A stretch of 54,242 bases of DNA from Lachnospiraceae bacterium (lineage in GTDB: Bacteria > Bacillota > Clostridia > Lachnospirales > Lachnospiraceae): NCBI GenBank assembly GCA_017962825.1, contig JAGCUO010000033.1, forward strand, positions 1 through 54,242, in the 5' to 3' direction. The notes beneath the pieces are model-generated. The model worked only from the letters and a program-made list of their open reading frames with translations. It was not told the origin of the DNA and searched no databases. The translations under genes and the position numbers were made by a program. Positions within the stretch are counted from its first letter, which is position 1. Each line of letters opens with the position of its first letter. Positions 25,243-35,105 of the stretch are shown piece by piece.

Positions 25243-28023
25243 TTAATGCAGAAGTTCAATGGATTTCAGGCTGGCTCCTCCGCCTCCCTTATAGGTAAGG
25301 TACAAAGGAAGGACTCCCGATACTTTCTTAGAGAATGTGCAGAAGCCTTCCTGCCACTCATTGGAGTTGTTTCCGTGGATCTTTCCGAGGACTTCGCCGT
25401 CTATTGAAGTCTTTACTTCAAAATCTCCGTCAAAGTATGCTCTCGTCTTGATCTTAAGACCGGTTACATCCTTCATGTCGAAATACTTAAATCCGATCGT
25501 GGTGGAATCAACGATGGCTTTGATATAGCCTTCATACTTATCGTTGTCTTTGCCTTCCTGTACGACTCTTGGAGCATTGTCTTCAACATAGACCTTATGA
25601 TCTTTGGTGAAGATATTACATGCAAGATAAGAAGGATATTCTCCGAAATCGGAGAGAGGACCACCGTTAAGTCCGCAGGATGTCATTTCAACCTGAATGA
25701 TATGTCCGTCTTCGGTAAAGGTCAGTTTCTCTGCACAGCCCTGTCTTGAGAACCAGGTTCCGTTGGTATGACGGTGATAGAAGATGTACCAGTCGTCACC
25801 GATCTGAACCATACTTCCGTGATTGTTACCGCCGTATGCAGAAGCTTGATCCGCAGGTTTATAAGTATCTATGTGCATATCGTTATTACTTACGATAACA
25901 CCGCCGTACACGTAAGGACCTTCGGGATTCTTGGAAGTGGCATAGCAGAGCTCGTGCATTACTTCGGAAGAGTAGATGAAGTAATAGATATCTCCGCGCT
26001 TTCTGATGGATGATGCTTCGAAGAAAGCATGTCCTTCATAGCCGGTACCTTCGGAATACTGAGCGCCGGGAACTACGATCCTTGGAGATTTTTTGATGGT
26101 GAGCATATCTTTGTCGAGAAGAGTGAGCATTGCTCCGTGTCTTGACTTATCGCCGTGTCCGCAGAATCCGGTGAAGAGATATGTGGTGTCACCTTCTGTC
26201 AGTACACCGGGGTCGAACTGGGGTTCATCGCCTTCTTTGTCACCGAGTTTTGTACCGTCTTCGTAATGAACATATCCGTAGAACTTGTAAGGGCCTGCAG
26301 GAGTATCACTGACTGCAACGGATACCACGTTTACTCTGTCAAGAACATAATACAGATAGTATCTGCCGTCCGGACCTACGGTCACATCAGGAGCATAGAG
26401 CTCCATGTTTCCCTCTTTATTGAGTTCATCGGTATCTTTGGGATAGATGATGCCCTCATATTTCCAATTGCCCAGATCGTTTATATCGGCTGACCAGCAT
26501 ACATAATCTCCGAGACAGAAGGTTTCTCCGCCGTAGATATCATGTGAGCCGTATACATATACTCTGTTTCCGAATACATAAGGCTCGCCGTCGGGAACAT
26601 ATTCCCATGAAGGAAGATAAGGATTAACAGCCTGCTTCTTGCTGTGCTGTCTTATTCCGCCTTCTTTTTTCGGAAGAGCACCGCTTCCGGTAAATTCCAT
26701 TTCGTTACGGTCATCTTCGGTAAAAGGTTTCCACTCGGGGAGTTTCTTCTTATCGAATCCGAGACCGTTGGGATTTCCTGTCTTTACGAAGTTTACGATA
26801 TAATCGCTCATCTGATGTGCCAGATCGTAATGTCTTCCGGTATAGGGTCTGTGACACTTTTCAAGGGTATCAAAGAAGAACCACAGATCGACTGAGTGGA
26901 AAGTACCCGGATAGCTGTCTCCCTCGTGTCCGTCTCCCGGAATATCCGCATCAAAACGATAGTAGTAGAAATTCTGATCGGGAGATTTCTTTGCTGCGGC
27001 GCCCAAAGCAGCCTTAACGGAAAGCTCCACCGTATTTACTCCGTTAGTACTGAATTCATCTGCGGTGTTGCCGGCTATTATGGGAACATTGGGACATTTT
27101 CTTTCTGTGAACCTGTCCACCGCATCTCCGAGATAATGCTTTCCGTCAGTGATGGGAAAAAGCATACGGTATTTTGTTCGGAATTTGCGGTAACCGTCGA
27201 ATATTTCTTCCGTGGAAAGCTTTCTGGCTTCTTCAAGGTTATTGACTCCCAGGATCTCAAAAAACTTTGCTCCGAAATCTTCGGCTTGTTCAAATGAGAT
27301 GGGAGTGAAGATATCCTCTGCGGGATTTTCTACTTTGATGATACCGCTTAGTACTACGGCACCTTTAATTATATGGGAATTATCGGGGCATGTAAGCTGG
27401 TTCATTACACTTGCTCCGCCTGCCGACTGGCCCATGATGGTTATCTTTTCCGGATCTCCTCCGAAGGCTGCGATATTGTCATACACCCAGTGGAGACCTG
27501 CCTGCTGATCCAGGAGACCGAAATTTGCGGGAGCATCGGGATTTTCCGCAGTGATCTCCTTATGAGCCATGAATCCGAAAATATTGAGTCTGTATCCGAC
27601 AGAAACTACGATAATGCCTTTTCTGGCAAGTGCTTCGCCGTTGAATTCCATCTCCGCCGTATATCCCCACTGGAAACCGCCGCCGAAATACCATATGAGA
27701 ACGGGAAGCTTCTCATCGTTCTTTTTGGCGGGAGTCCATACATTAAGATAAAGACAGTCTTCATCCATGGGAATATCGGGATCCACATGCCATTCTCTGC
27801 AATAAATATCGTCTCCGACAGCGGGCTGATCCTGATAGGATATTGGTCCGAATTCATGTGCGAGAAGCTCACCTTCCCAATCCTCACAGGGCTGAGGAGC
27901 TTTCCATCTGTTTTCGCCCACGGGAGGAGCGGCAAAAGGGATTCCCTTATATACCGTTATCCTGGGATCGTTTCCGGGCAAACCCGCGACTGTTCCGTTT
28001 TTTACTTTTGTACTTCTAAGCAT
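25243..28023 (-). CDS. Bifunctional carboxylesterase type B - GH43 glycosidase fusion
   Basis: 926 residues, no signal peptide, so probably cytoplasmic. Residues 1-about 460 are a type-B carboxylesterase: GQSAGGAS with nucleophile S200, acid E323 (TADEFS), H376 (TFHSVDLWFF). Residues about 465-770 resemble GH43 (PDGEPYVFGNRVYVYGSHD, ELYAPDVTVGPDGRYYLYY, FFEASSIRKRGDIYYFIYS), a five-bladed propeller family of xylosidases and arabinofuranosidases. Residues about 790-926 look like a beta-sandwich carbohydrate-binding domain. A likely role is combined removal of ester groups and arabinose or xylose from imported xylo-oligosaccharides. The start has GGGGGT upstream. The frame is uninterrupted across the junction near 26631. 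Confidence 0.88.
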   Translation of the reverse strand: MLRSTKVKNGTVAGLPGNDPRITVYKGIPFAAPPVGENRWKAPQPCEDWEGELLAHEFGPISYQDQPAVGDDIYCREWHVDPDIPMDEDCLYLNVWTPAKKNDEKLPVLIWYFGGGFQWGYTAEMEFNGEALARKGIIVVSVGYRLNIFGFMAHKEITAENPDAPANFGLLDQQAGLHWVYDNIAAFGGDPEKITIMGQSAGGASVMNQLTCPDNSHIIKGAVVLSGIIKVENPAEDIFTPISFEQAEDFGAKFFEILGVNNLEEARKLSTEEIFDGYRKFRTKYRMLFPITDGKHYLGDAVDRFTERKCPNVPIIAGNTADEFSTNGVNTVELSVKAALGAAAKKSPDQNFYYYRFDADIPGDGHEGDSYPGTFHSVDLWFFFDTLEKCHRPYTGRHYDLAHQMSDYIVNFVKTGNPNGLGFDKKKLPEWKPFTEDDRNEMEFTGSGALPKKEGGIRQHSKKQAVNPYLPSWEYVPDGEPYVFGNRVYVYGSHDIYGGETFCLGDYVCWSADINDLGNWKYEGIIYPKDTDELNKEGNMELYAPDVTVGPDGRYYLYYVLDRVNVVSVAVSDTPAGPYKFYGYVHYEDGTKLGDKEGDEPQFDPGVLTEGDTTYLFTGFCGHGDKSRHGAMLTLLDKDMLTIKKSPRIVVPGAQYSEGTGYEGHAFFEASSIRKRGDIYYFIYSSEVMHELCYATSKNPEGPYVYGGVIVSNNDMHIDTYKPADQASAYGGNNHGSMVQIGDDWYIFYHRHTNGTWFSRQGCAEKLTFTEDGHIIQVEMTSCGLNGGPLSDFGEYPSYLACNIFTKDHKVYVEDNAPRVVQEGKDNDKYEGYIKAIVDSTTIGFKYFDMKDVTGLKIKTRAYFDGDFEVKTSIDGEVLGKIHGNNSNEWQEGFCTFSKKVSGVLPLYLTYKGGGGASLKSIELLH

Positions 28024-28127
28024 TTTAATACCCCCGTATCAGTGTTTTGGAATACATTTTTTATTATAAATAATTTGACGGATAATTCATATCAGACTCT
28101 GCTGATTTATCTTCAAATTTACAATTA

Positions 28128-28136
28128 TGATATAAT
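28128..28136 (+). promoter_or_regulatory. Extended -10 promoter of the GH3 gene
   Basis: TGATATAAT (28128-28136), an extended -10, ends eight bases before the ATG at 28145. The predicted transcript start is at or next to the start codon, so the mRNA may be leaderless. Confidence 0.55.
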
Positions 28137-28144
28137 ATTTGGGT

Positions 28145-29596
28145 ATGAAAAAAGGATTTGTATTATCAATTATTATATGTATTTTTCCCGTATTTTTAGG
28201 GATATCCGGATGCACAAGGGAGCTCGCCGAAGGCACGGATCAGGTTCCTCAGGCCTCTGTCTCGGAAAGCTCCCCCTTAAGTGAAAATCTGACGGCTGAA
28301 AATACTGAAGAACCTGAAGACGGAGGCAGTGTTGCAACACCTTCCGGTGAAAATAATGCGGATATTGATGAAATATCGGAAGTTGTAGAAACATCAGGGT
28401 TATCGGATGAAACGGCACAGAATGAAGAGGATGGATCTGATGAAAGTGAAGAGAATAACGCTGAAGAAGATGATACTACTTCCGAGGATTCTTCAGAACC
28501 TGTAACTGAGGATGTTGATGGAAATGATGATTCACGGATCACGGATATTCCTCATGAATTAAATTATTCCGATGACGTTGATACGATCATTGCTTCAATG
28601 ACCCTTCATGAGAAGATCTGTCAGATGATCATCGTAACTCCTTCCGTCCTTACACATTCAACTAAGGTAACATCAGCGGATGCCTGTTATCTTGCGCTTC
28701 AGAATTACCCTGTGGGTGGAATGATCCTGGACAAGAGTAATATCGTAAATGCGGATCAGCTTACCGGTATGATATCCGGTGCACAGTCTTATATGACAAT
28801 ACCCATGATCGTTACTCTTGATGAGGAAGGCGGAAGAGTAACAAGGCTTATGGAAACCGTTGGTACAACTCCCGTCGGACCCATGTATTACTATCATGAT
28901 ATGGGAACAGAGGTTGCTGCATTTAATGCCATGACCATCGGAAATGATATCAGGAGATTCGGATTTAATATGGATCTTGCTCCTGTTGCGGATGTATGGT
29001 CCAATCCGAATAATACCGTTATAGGAGACAGGGCGTACAGTACGGATTTTGACGAAGCTGCAGAACTGGTATCTTCAGCGGTATCAGGCTTTCATATGAG
29101 CGGTGTTGCATGCTGTATCAAACATTTTCCGGGACACGGTGATACCTCGGCAGATTCTCATTACGGTTCCGTATATGTATATAAGACTCTTGATGAGATG
29201 AGAGCAGATGAATTCAAGCCCTTTATCTCCGGTATAAATGCCGGAGCTGATGCGGTTATGATAGGCCATCTTATTGTGGCGGATCAGGGTAACATTCCCG
29301 CACTGTTTTCATATCCCCTCCTTACGGGAGTACTCAGGAACGAACTGGGATTTAACGGAGTTATCATATCCGATTCTCTTCAGATGAAAGCTATGACGGA
29401 TCATTACGGAGCAGGAGAAATACCGGTAATGGCCGTTGCTGCCGGATGTGACATTATCCTGATGCCTACAGATCTTGAAGTGACGGTAAGCAGTCTGGAG
29501 GCTGCGGTGGAAAACGGAGTGATCTCCGAAGAGAGGATCAATGAAAGCGTCAGAAGAATACTTATACTGAAGAAGAAATATATCTCTGCCGGGTGA
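28145..29596 (+). CDS. GH3 family beta-N-acetylhexosaminidase-like lipoprotein
   Basis: 483 residues. The signal peptide ends in ISGC (C23), so the mature protein is lipid-anchored. Residues about 25-135 are a Ser/Glu/Asp-rich linker. The GH3 domain carries DLAPVADVW, the NagZ-type KHFPGHGDTSADSH loop with its catalytic histidine, and VIISDSLQMKAM with the nucleophile aspartate. NagZ-type enzymes cut N-acetylglucosamine from peptidoglycan fragments or chitin-like glycans; the exact substrate is not known. The ATG at 28145 gives the proper signal peptide; a TTG at 28139 in frame is less likely. No Shine-Dalgarno sequence is seen. Confidence 0.88.
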   Translation: MKKGFVLSIIICIFPVFLGISGCTRELAEGTDQVPQASVSESSPLSENLTAENTEEPEDGGSVATPSGENNADIDEISEVVETSGLSDETAQNEEDGSDESEENNAEEDDTTSEDSSEPVTEDVDGNDDSRITDIPHELNYSDDVDTIIASMTLHEKICQMIIVTPSVLTHSTKVTSADACYLALQNYPVGGMILDKSNIVNADQLTGMISGAQSYMTIPMIVTLDEEGGRVTRLMETVGTTPVGPMYYYHDMGTEVAAFNAMTIGNDIRRFGFNMDLAPVADVWSNPNNTVIGDRAYSTDFDEAAELVSSAVSGFHMSGVACCIKHFPGHGDTSADSHYGSVYVYKTLDEMRADEFKPFISGINAGADAVMIGHLIVADQGNIPALFSYPLLTGVLRNELGFNGVIISDSLQMKAMTDHYGAGEIPVMAVAAGCDIILMPTDLEVTVSSLEAAVENGVISEERINESVRRILILKKKYISAG

Positions 29597-29648
29597 GATG
29601 TGTTCCGGGCGCTTCGGCAATATGTGAAAGTTTTGTGTTTTTCGGGTT

Positions 29649-29676
29649 TTGACAAAATTATCTGATAATATATACA
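29649..29676 (+). promoter_or_regulatory. Promoter of the two-component operon
   Basis: TTGACA (29649-29654), 16-base spacer, TATACA (29671-29676), about 25 bases before the first gene of the operon. Confidence 0.6.
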
Positions 29677-29702
29677 TGGTTTAATTCTTAACGGGGGCTA
29701 AT

Positions 29703-30251
29703 ATGGCTGAGGAAAGAGTAACTGCACTGGGTTATGAATTTGCTTGCCTTGATGATGCGATACTTGCACAATCGGAGATCAAAAAGATCGATTATCTGAA
29801 GGCTCATCTGGACAGGGGCGATGCCGAGACGGTAAAGGCTCTGTATGATAAGGCCATAGATGAGAAATTTTTTAAAACTCCGGTAGGTATCGGATTTTTA
29901 ACCGAGATGAGGGAATATCTTGTGGATACTCTCGATTATTCGGAAGATGAAGTACGGTCGATACCTTTGTATATGTTCTATGACACGACCAAGAAATCTG
30001 CTCCCGTGAAAGAAGAGAAGAAGAAAGAACGTGCCGGTTTTCTTTTTACATCCGTGGTTTTAAACATAGCTCTTATTGTTGCGGTGATCATTATGTTTTG
30101 GATAGCGACCCACACCGATCACCCCAATATACTGAATTACGAAACCGTACTTACGGATAAATATGCGACCTGGGAACAGGAACTTACCGAAAGAGAAGCT
30201 GCAGTCAGAGAGGCAGAAAGAGAACTCAGCTATCAAACAACGGATGACTGA
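29703..30251 (+). CDS. Single-pass membrane protein with coiled-coil tail
   Basis: 182 residues, family not recognised. The N-terminal 100 residues are soluble and helical (FACLDDAILAQSEIKKIDYLKAHLD, suggesting helical-repeat packing), then a Lys/Glu-rich hinge, one membrane helix (about residues 117-137) and a charged tail (WEQELTEREAAVREAERELS) that should form a coiled coil. It is the first gene of an operon with a response regulator and histidine kinase, and could be an accessory sensor or target of that system. A clear GGGGG precedes the ATG. Confidence 0.7.
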   Translation: MAEERVTALGYEFACLDDAILAQSEIKKIDYLKAHLDRGDAETVKALYDKAIDEKFFKTPVGIGFLTEMREYLVDTLDYSEDEVRSIPLYMFYDTTKKSAPVKEEKKKERAGFLFTSVVLNIALIVAVIIMFWIATHTDHPNILNYETVLTDKYATWEQELTEREAAVREAERELSYQTTDD

Positions 30252-30258
30252 TAATCAC

Positions 30259-30939
30259 ATGGATAAAATAAAGATCCTGATGGCGGATGATGAAGCCCGC
30301 ATGAGAAAACTGGTTAAGGATTTCCTCAGCAAAGAGGGTTTTATTACGGTTGAATGCTCCAACGGGTTGGAGGCGGTGGAAACAATCGGCGATGATCCTT
30401 CGATCTCACTTATCATTATGGATGTCATGATGCCGGTCCTTGACGGATGGGAAGCAGTTAAAAAGATCAGGGAATTTTCGAATGTTCCCATCATTATGCT
30501 GACGGCCAAGACCGAAGAAAAGGATGAACTGAAAAGCTTTGGACTCGGCGTGGATGAATTTATTTCAAAGCCTTTTTCGCCAAAGGTTTTGGTAGCAAGA
30601 GTTCAGGCCGTTCTCAGAAGGGCGGGGCATGATGATTCCGGTGAAGACATCATAACCGCCGGAAATATAAAGGTGGATAAAGCCGCACATCAGGTTTTCG
30701 TTGATGATGTTCCCGTTGATCTGAGTATCAAAGAATTCGAGCTTCTGACATTTTTCCTGGAAAATAAAGGAATAGCTCTTTCCAGGGAAAAGATACTTAA
30801 CAGTGTTTGGGATTTTGATTATTTCGGAGAAGCAAGGACCATCGATACACATGTCAAAAAGCTTCGTGCGAAACTCGGACGAAAAGCGGGGGACATGATC
30901 AAGACCATTTGGGGAATGGGATATAAATTCGAGGAATAG
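30259..30939 (+). CDS. OmpR-family response regulator
   Basis: 226 residues. The receiver domain has acidic D10/D11, phospho-acceptor D55 (IIMDVMMPVLDGW), T in MLTAKTEEKDE and K in FISKPFSP. A winged-helix DNA-binding domain follows (IKEFELLTFFLENKGIALSREKIL and TIDTHVKKLRAKLG). The frame is open further upstream; ATG 30259 starts the first receiver strand, with an in-frame ATG at 30244 as the alternative. Neither has a Shine-Dalgarno sequence, so it is probably coupled to the preceding gene. The partner kinase begins three bases downstream. Confidence 0.93.
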   Translation: MDKIKILMADDEARMRKLVKDFLSKEGFITVECSNGLEAVETIGDDPSISLIIMDVMMPVLDGWEAVKKIREFSNVPIIMLTAKTEEKDELKSFGLGVDEFISKPFSPKVLVARVQAVLRRAGHDDSGEDIITAGNIKVDKAAHQVFVDDVPVDLSIKEFELLTFFLENKGIALSREKILNSVWDFDYFGEARTIDTHVKKLRAKLGRKAGDMIKTIWGMGYKFEE

Positions 30940-30941
30940 CA

Positions 30942-32429
30942 TTGATAATTAAAAGTTTAAAAGCCGGGCGCAGATTATCGCTGAGGTTACAATATACTTT
31001 TATTTTTGCCGGACTTATGGCGGGTGTTATCTTCCTGACCATTATTTTGAGTTCCGTGCTGCTACCCTGGTATTACAGGTATTCCAGACTCAAAGACATT
31101 CGCAAAGAATACAAGATGCTGGTTTCGGGTGATGAGAATTTGTACGAAGATCTGGACGAAATGTCTCTTCGTAATAACGTATCAGCCATTGTTTTAGCTC
31201 CGGATTCATCCGTAATATATTCGTCTATCAAAAGCGAACGCGATATAGAACTGGTTCTTTTATCGATCATTTTCAGAAATCCGAACGGATCTCAGGAAAT
31301 AGAGGTTGTTGAAGAAACAGACGATTACAGTATCAGAATAAGCAAATTGCCGGAAGGTGATTATCTCGAAATGTTCGGTCGTCTTTCTGACGGATCCGCA
31401 TTTTTGTTCAGAACACCCATTGAAAGTATAGATGAGGCTTCTGCCTATGCATCGTGGTTTTATTTTTACATTGGTTCGATCTGTATCATCCCCGGTGCAC
31501 TTCTTGTATATTTTGTATCCCGTAGAATATCAAAACCCATCCTGAATCTTAGCGACATCTCAAAAAGGATGGTTGATCTTGATTTTGAAGCCAGATATGA
31601 AGGCGAAGATGCTGCTGAAATATCGCTCCTCGGTAAAAATATAAATACACTTTCGGAATCTCTGGAAGAGTCCATATCGGAACTCAAGACCGCGAACAAT
31701 CAGCTTAAAAGGGATATCGAGAAAAAAGAAAAAGCTGCAAAGGAGCATAGTGAATTCATTTCCAATGTATCCCATGAGCTTAAGACTCCCATATCCCTGA
31801 TACAGGGTTATGCTGAAGGACTTAAAGAGGGCGTTTCGGATGATGCTGAAGACCGCGAATATTATCTCGATGTGATCATTGACGAAGCATCAAGAATGAA
31901 TAAACTCGTGAAACAGCTTCTCAGTCTCGAACAGATCGAGAGCGGTGATGATGTTATTGAGATGCAGAGATTCGATATTACCGAAGTGATATCTGCCTGC
32001 CTAAAAACTTCGTCGGTACTGTTTCGTGAATCGGGTATCACATGTGAATTCGATGAAAAACCGGGTGCCTTCGTATGGGGTGATCCCTATATGACGGAGA
32101 CCGTATTTGAGAATTACCTTTCCAATGCCATCCATTACTGTAAGGATGTGGGAGAAGGTAAACAGATAAAGGTTAGTTTTATCAGGTTTGATAAGATTAT
32201 AAAGGTATGTGTTTTTAACAGTGGAGATCATTTTCCTGATGATCAAATGCCAAAGCTCTGGGATAAATTCTACAAAGCCGATAAAGCAAGAACCAGAGAA
32301 TATGGCGGAAGCGGTATAGGCTTATCCATTGTAAAAGCAATACAAACTTCTCTCGGACAGTGTTTTGGCGCCGAAAATGTTCAGGGTGGAGTTGTATTCT
32401 GGTTTGAGTCGGAAGGAGTTACCAAATGA
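30942..32429 (+). CDS. Membrane histidine kinase
   Basis: 495 residues from a TTG start, with GAGG at 30931-30934. Two membrane helices (about residues 18-42 and 172-193) flank an extracytoplasmic sensor of about 130 residues without cysteine pairs. A HAMP segment (RRISKPILNLSDISKRM) and coiled coil lead to the HisKA box SNVSHELKTPISLIQGY with H278. The ATPase domain has NYLSNAIHYC and GSGIGLSIVKAI. It should phosphorylate the upstream regulator. Its stop overlaps the DUF2339-like gene start by four bases, which ties that protein to the signalling pathway. Confidence 0.93.
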   Translation: MIIKSLKAGRRLSLRLQYTFIFAGLMAGVIFLTIILSSVLLPWYYRYSRLKDIRKEYKMLVSGDENLYEDLDEMSLRNNVSAIVLAPDSSVIYSSIKSERDIELVLLSIIFRNPNGSQEIEVVEETDDYSIRISKLPEGDYLEMFGRLSDGSAFLFRTPIESIDEASAYASWFYFYIGSICIIPGALLVYFVSRRISKPILNLSDISKRMVDLDFEARYEGEDAAEISLLGKNINTLSESLEESISELKTANNQLKRDIEKKEKAAKEHSEFISNVSHELKTPISLIQGYAEGLKEGVSDDAEDREYYLDVIIDEASRMNKLVKQLLSLEQIESGDDVIEMQRFDITEVISACLKTSSVLFRESGITCEFDEKPGAFVWGDPYMTETVFENYLSNAIHYCKDVGEGKQIKVSFIRFDKIIKVCVFNSGDHFPDDQMPKLWDKFYKADKARTREYGGSGIGLSIVKAIQTSLGQCFGAENVQGGVVFWFESEGVTK

Positions 32430-35104
32430 AGATTTATTTTGAGAGTGAGCTGGAACAGCTTGAAAATGAATTAAACGTGCTGCTTTCCAATTCCAAAGAC
32501 AGGAATTTCACGACTTATCTTTATCAGCTCAAAGGTGAATTGTCTTATGCACCTCAAAATGCAGCGGACATTCGTAGAAGAGCCATTGCCAATTATGAGA
32601 TCTACGTTAACACCATGAGAACCAGAGGGGTTAATGTTCCTCCCTACTATTTCAAGGCAATCTATGGTGACGCACAGGTTGAAATAGTGTCATCTCAGTC
32701 TGAACCTGTTAAGGCTGAATCCGAAAATGCAAAAGATGCAGAAAAAGAGTCCGTAAAAAAAGAAACCTCTGAATCCGCACCCGTTAAGGAAGCGGCAGCT
32801 AAATCGGAATCTGAAGCAGCAGCGTCTGAAAAGGCTGAAGCTGTCGAGAAGGAGGGTGCTGCGAATGAGCCTGTTAAGCAGGAAGAAGCTAAGGCGGAAG
32901 ATTCAATGGAAGAATCTGCCAATACCGAATCCTTAAAAACTGAGGAGGTTAAATCTTCCTATAAGCCTCAGAATGATTATATAAGATCTTATTATGAAGG
33001 ACATCCTTCGGATTCCGTTCAGCCTACACCTTATGTGCAGGCTCCTGCTTCACCTGAGCCTTCAAGTGTTGATCCCGAATCCATTCAGGATTCCATATCA
33101 TTCCTAAGCGGGCTTGACTCAGTTGTGGATTCCCAAAATACGGAACCTGCACCTCCCCCCGCACCGGCCCCTGTTTATTCAGTTCCTTCATTTAATCCTC
33201 AGAATGTTTCCAAGAAGACCGAATATGCCGTCGGAGCGGTTGTTATGTCCGTGATCGGTGCAGTATTTCTTCTTACGGGACTTGTATATTTTGCGGTTAA
33301 TTTCCTCGATACTTTTACACAGGGCATGCTGATGTATGTTGCATGCGCCGTAGTTCTTGCCGTTTCCGAACTTATAGTCAGAAGATACGTTTTCAAGCTT
33401 TCTGCCGTATTTACCGCCATCGGTATAAGCGGTCTGTTTTTGGCAACTGTAGTCAATTACAGGGCGCTTGGTAATATTTCACTGCCGGTTGCCGGTGTGA
33501 TCCTGGCATTTTGTGCGATACTTGTCTGTCTGTTCGGTTTTTACAGAAAGAGCAGATTGTATTCTGCCATAGGATTTTTCGCCGGATTTGCTTCATCCGT
33601 AGCCATCGGTTCGGATGTTTCACCTGTTCAGTATATGGTTATCACCCTCGGTACTCTTTTGATATCATGTCTCTGGATGATCTTCCCTGTTGAAAAGCAG
33701 CATAAGATCGTAGATACCTTGATGATCCTTGCCGAACTTGCTTATTTGTTCATAGGTCTCGGTTTCAGGATCGATACGGATTCTTCCATGGTTGTATCAA
33801 TGGTTAAGCTTATATTCGGATTGGTATCCTGGTTTGTATGTCAGTTCGTTTTCTATCATTCCGAAAGTGACGGCGAAGAGAGGCTTGATATAACCGGTTT
33901 CAGCGTAGTAAACAGCATCTTTATTGTCATCGCGGGTATCATTTATTCCGTAATGATCGCCGCATCCGGAAGTTCTATGCTTGCAGAGAGTGAAAGGATC
34001 TTCATCGGTATAGCAGCTTATTTCGGAATGATCATTCCTTCGGGATTTTTTGCCTATTTCTTAAATCGTAAAAATATCTCTTCCTGGAAAGTATTCTATA
34101 TTCTGTTCGTTGTATGCGGTATGATTGTCGTATTCTTTACGGAGAATCCTTTTGCGGTATCCATCGCATTTGCGGTAAGTATCATTACAAGTAAGGTCCT
34201 GCTCAGGAAATACCATTATGCCGATGTTGAAGGCTTGAAGGTAATGGATATCCTTATACAGATCTTTGTGGCGGTAATGCTTACCTTTGCAGAGCAGCTC
34301 TTTATGCCTGATGCGGATAAATCACTGATATATCTGTTTATCCCTGCTGCAATCCTTTGCGCATCGATGCTCGTTTCCATGTTCTTATCATCCGGTTATG
34401 TGGTTGTCTCCCAGATCCTTACGATCGTTTCGGTAACTTCAGCCGTAAGTACTGTTTTCTGTGTACGCAGACTTGAACTGGTATGTGCAATGGGCCTTAT
34501 CCTGCTGTTCACATTCCTTATCAATACTCTGCAGCGTCTGAAGACAAATGAATATCAGGTGGTCAATTATATAACCCTTGTGGCTGAGATATTTCTTCTC
34601 CATATTCTTGCTGCCAGATACTATACCGGCGACGGATTCTTCGGATCATATATATTCAGTCCCGAAGCAATTCTCATTTATTCCATCGGAGCAGTGTTCG
34701 GACTTACCTATCTGATCATCACTCTGAGAAAAGAATACGGAATGTTCTATGCCGAGCAGTATATTCTTGTTCCCATATATCTGACCTGGGCAATGCTTTT
34801 AGCTCCCGTTACCAAGAACTTCCTTCTCAGCATACTCCTGATGGCAATAGCGGTTGTAAGTGTAATAATCGGATTTGCCCTTAAGAGAAAAGGAATCCGA
34901 ATTTACGGATTAGTGCTTTCCATTGTGGTTTGTGCTAAAATAGCTTTTATAGACTTCGTTACACTTGACGATGCGCTGTCTAAGACTATAATGTACATTC
35001 TGGTGGGTGCTTTTGCTCTCCTCATCGGAACCATCTATATGGTACTCGAATCCAGAGAGAGCAAGGCTTTGACCAAAAAGAATAATGAACAAGGAGCTTC
35101 ATGA
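32426..35104 (+). CDS. DUF2339-like polytopic membrane protein
   Basis: 892 residues. The N-terminal 85 residues are soluble and helical. Residues about 86-265 are low complexity: Ala/Glu/Lys-rich, then Pro-rich (PAPPPAPAPVYSVP). The rest (about 265-880) consists of some twenty membrane helices, with internal signs of repetition and few charged loops. This matches large DUF2339-type membrane proteins of unknown role. The gene overlaps the kinase by four bases and the lipoprotein gene follows after one base, so the three are co-translated. Possible roles are envelope sensing or polymer handling, but the sequence does not decide. Confidence 0.7.
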   Translation: MKIYFESELEQLENELNVLLSNSKDRNFTTYLYQLKGELSYAPQNAADIRRRAIANYEIYVNTMRTRGVNVPPYYFKAIYGDAQVEIVSSQSEPVKAESENAKDAEKESVKKETSESAPVKEAAAKSESEAAASEKAEAVEKEGAANEPVKQEEAKAEDSMEESANTESLKTEEVKSSYKPQNDYIRSYYEGHPSDSVQPTPYVQAPASPEPSSVDPESIQDSISFLSGLDSVVDSQNTEPAPPPAPAPVYSVPSFNPQNVSKKTEYAVGAVVMSVIGAVFLLTGLVYFAVNFLDTFTQGMLMYVACAVVLAVSELIVRRYVFKLSAVFTAIGISGLFLATVVNYRALGNISLPVAGVILAFCAILVCLFGFYRKSRLYSAIGFFAGFASSVAIGSDVSPVQYMVITLGTLLISCLWMIFPVEKQHKIVDTLMILAELAYLFIGLGFRIDTDSSMVVSMVKLIFGLVSWFVCQFVFYHSESDGEERLDITGFSVVNSIFIVIAGIIYSVMIAASGSSMLAESERIFIGIAAYFGMIIPSGFFAYFLNRKNISSWKVFYILFVVCGMIVVFFTENPFAVSIAFAVSIITSKVLLRKYHYADVEGLKVMDILIQIFVAVMLTFAEQLFMPDADKSLIYLFIPAAILCASMLVSMFLSSGYVVVSQILTIVSVTSAVSTVFCVRRLELVCAMGLILLFTFLINTLQRLKTNEYQVVNYITLVAEIFLLHILAARYYTGDGFFGSYIFSPEAILIYSIGAVFGLTYLIITLRKEYGMFYAEQYILVPIYLTWAMLLAPVTKNFLLSILLMAIAVVSVIIGFALKRKGIRIYGLVLSIVVCAKIAFIDFVTLDDALSKTIMYILVGAFALLIGTIYMVLESRESKALTKKNNEQGAS

Positions 35105-35105
35105 A

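Noticed and set aside
27373-28284. Plus-strand open frame of 303 codons opposite the esterase-GH43 gene
   Set aside because: The minus-strand protein has clear motifs throughout, while the plus-strand translation has none and runs into the GH3 gene region.
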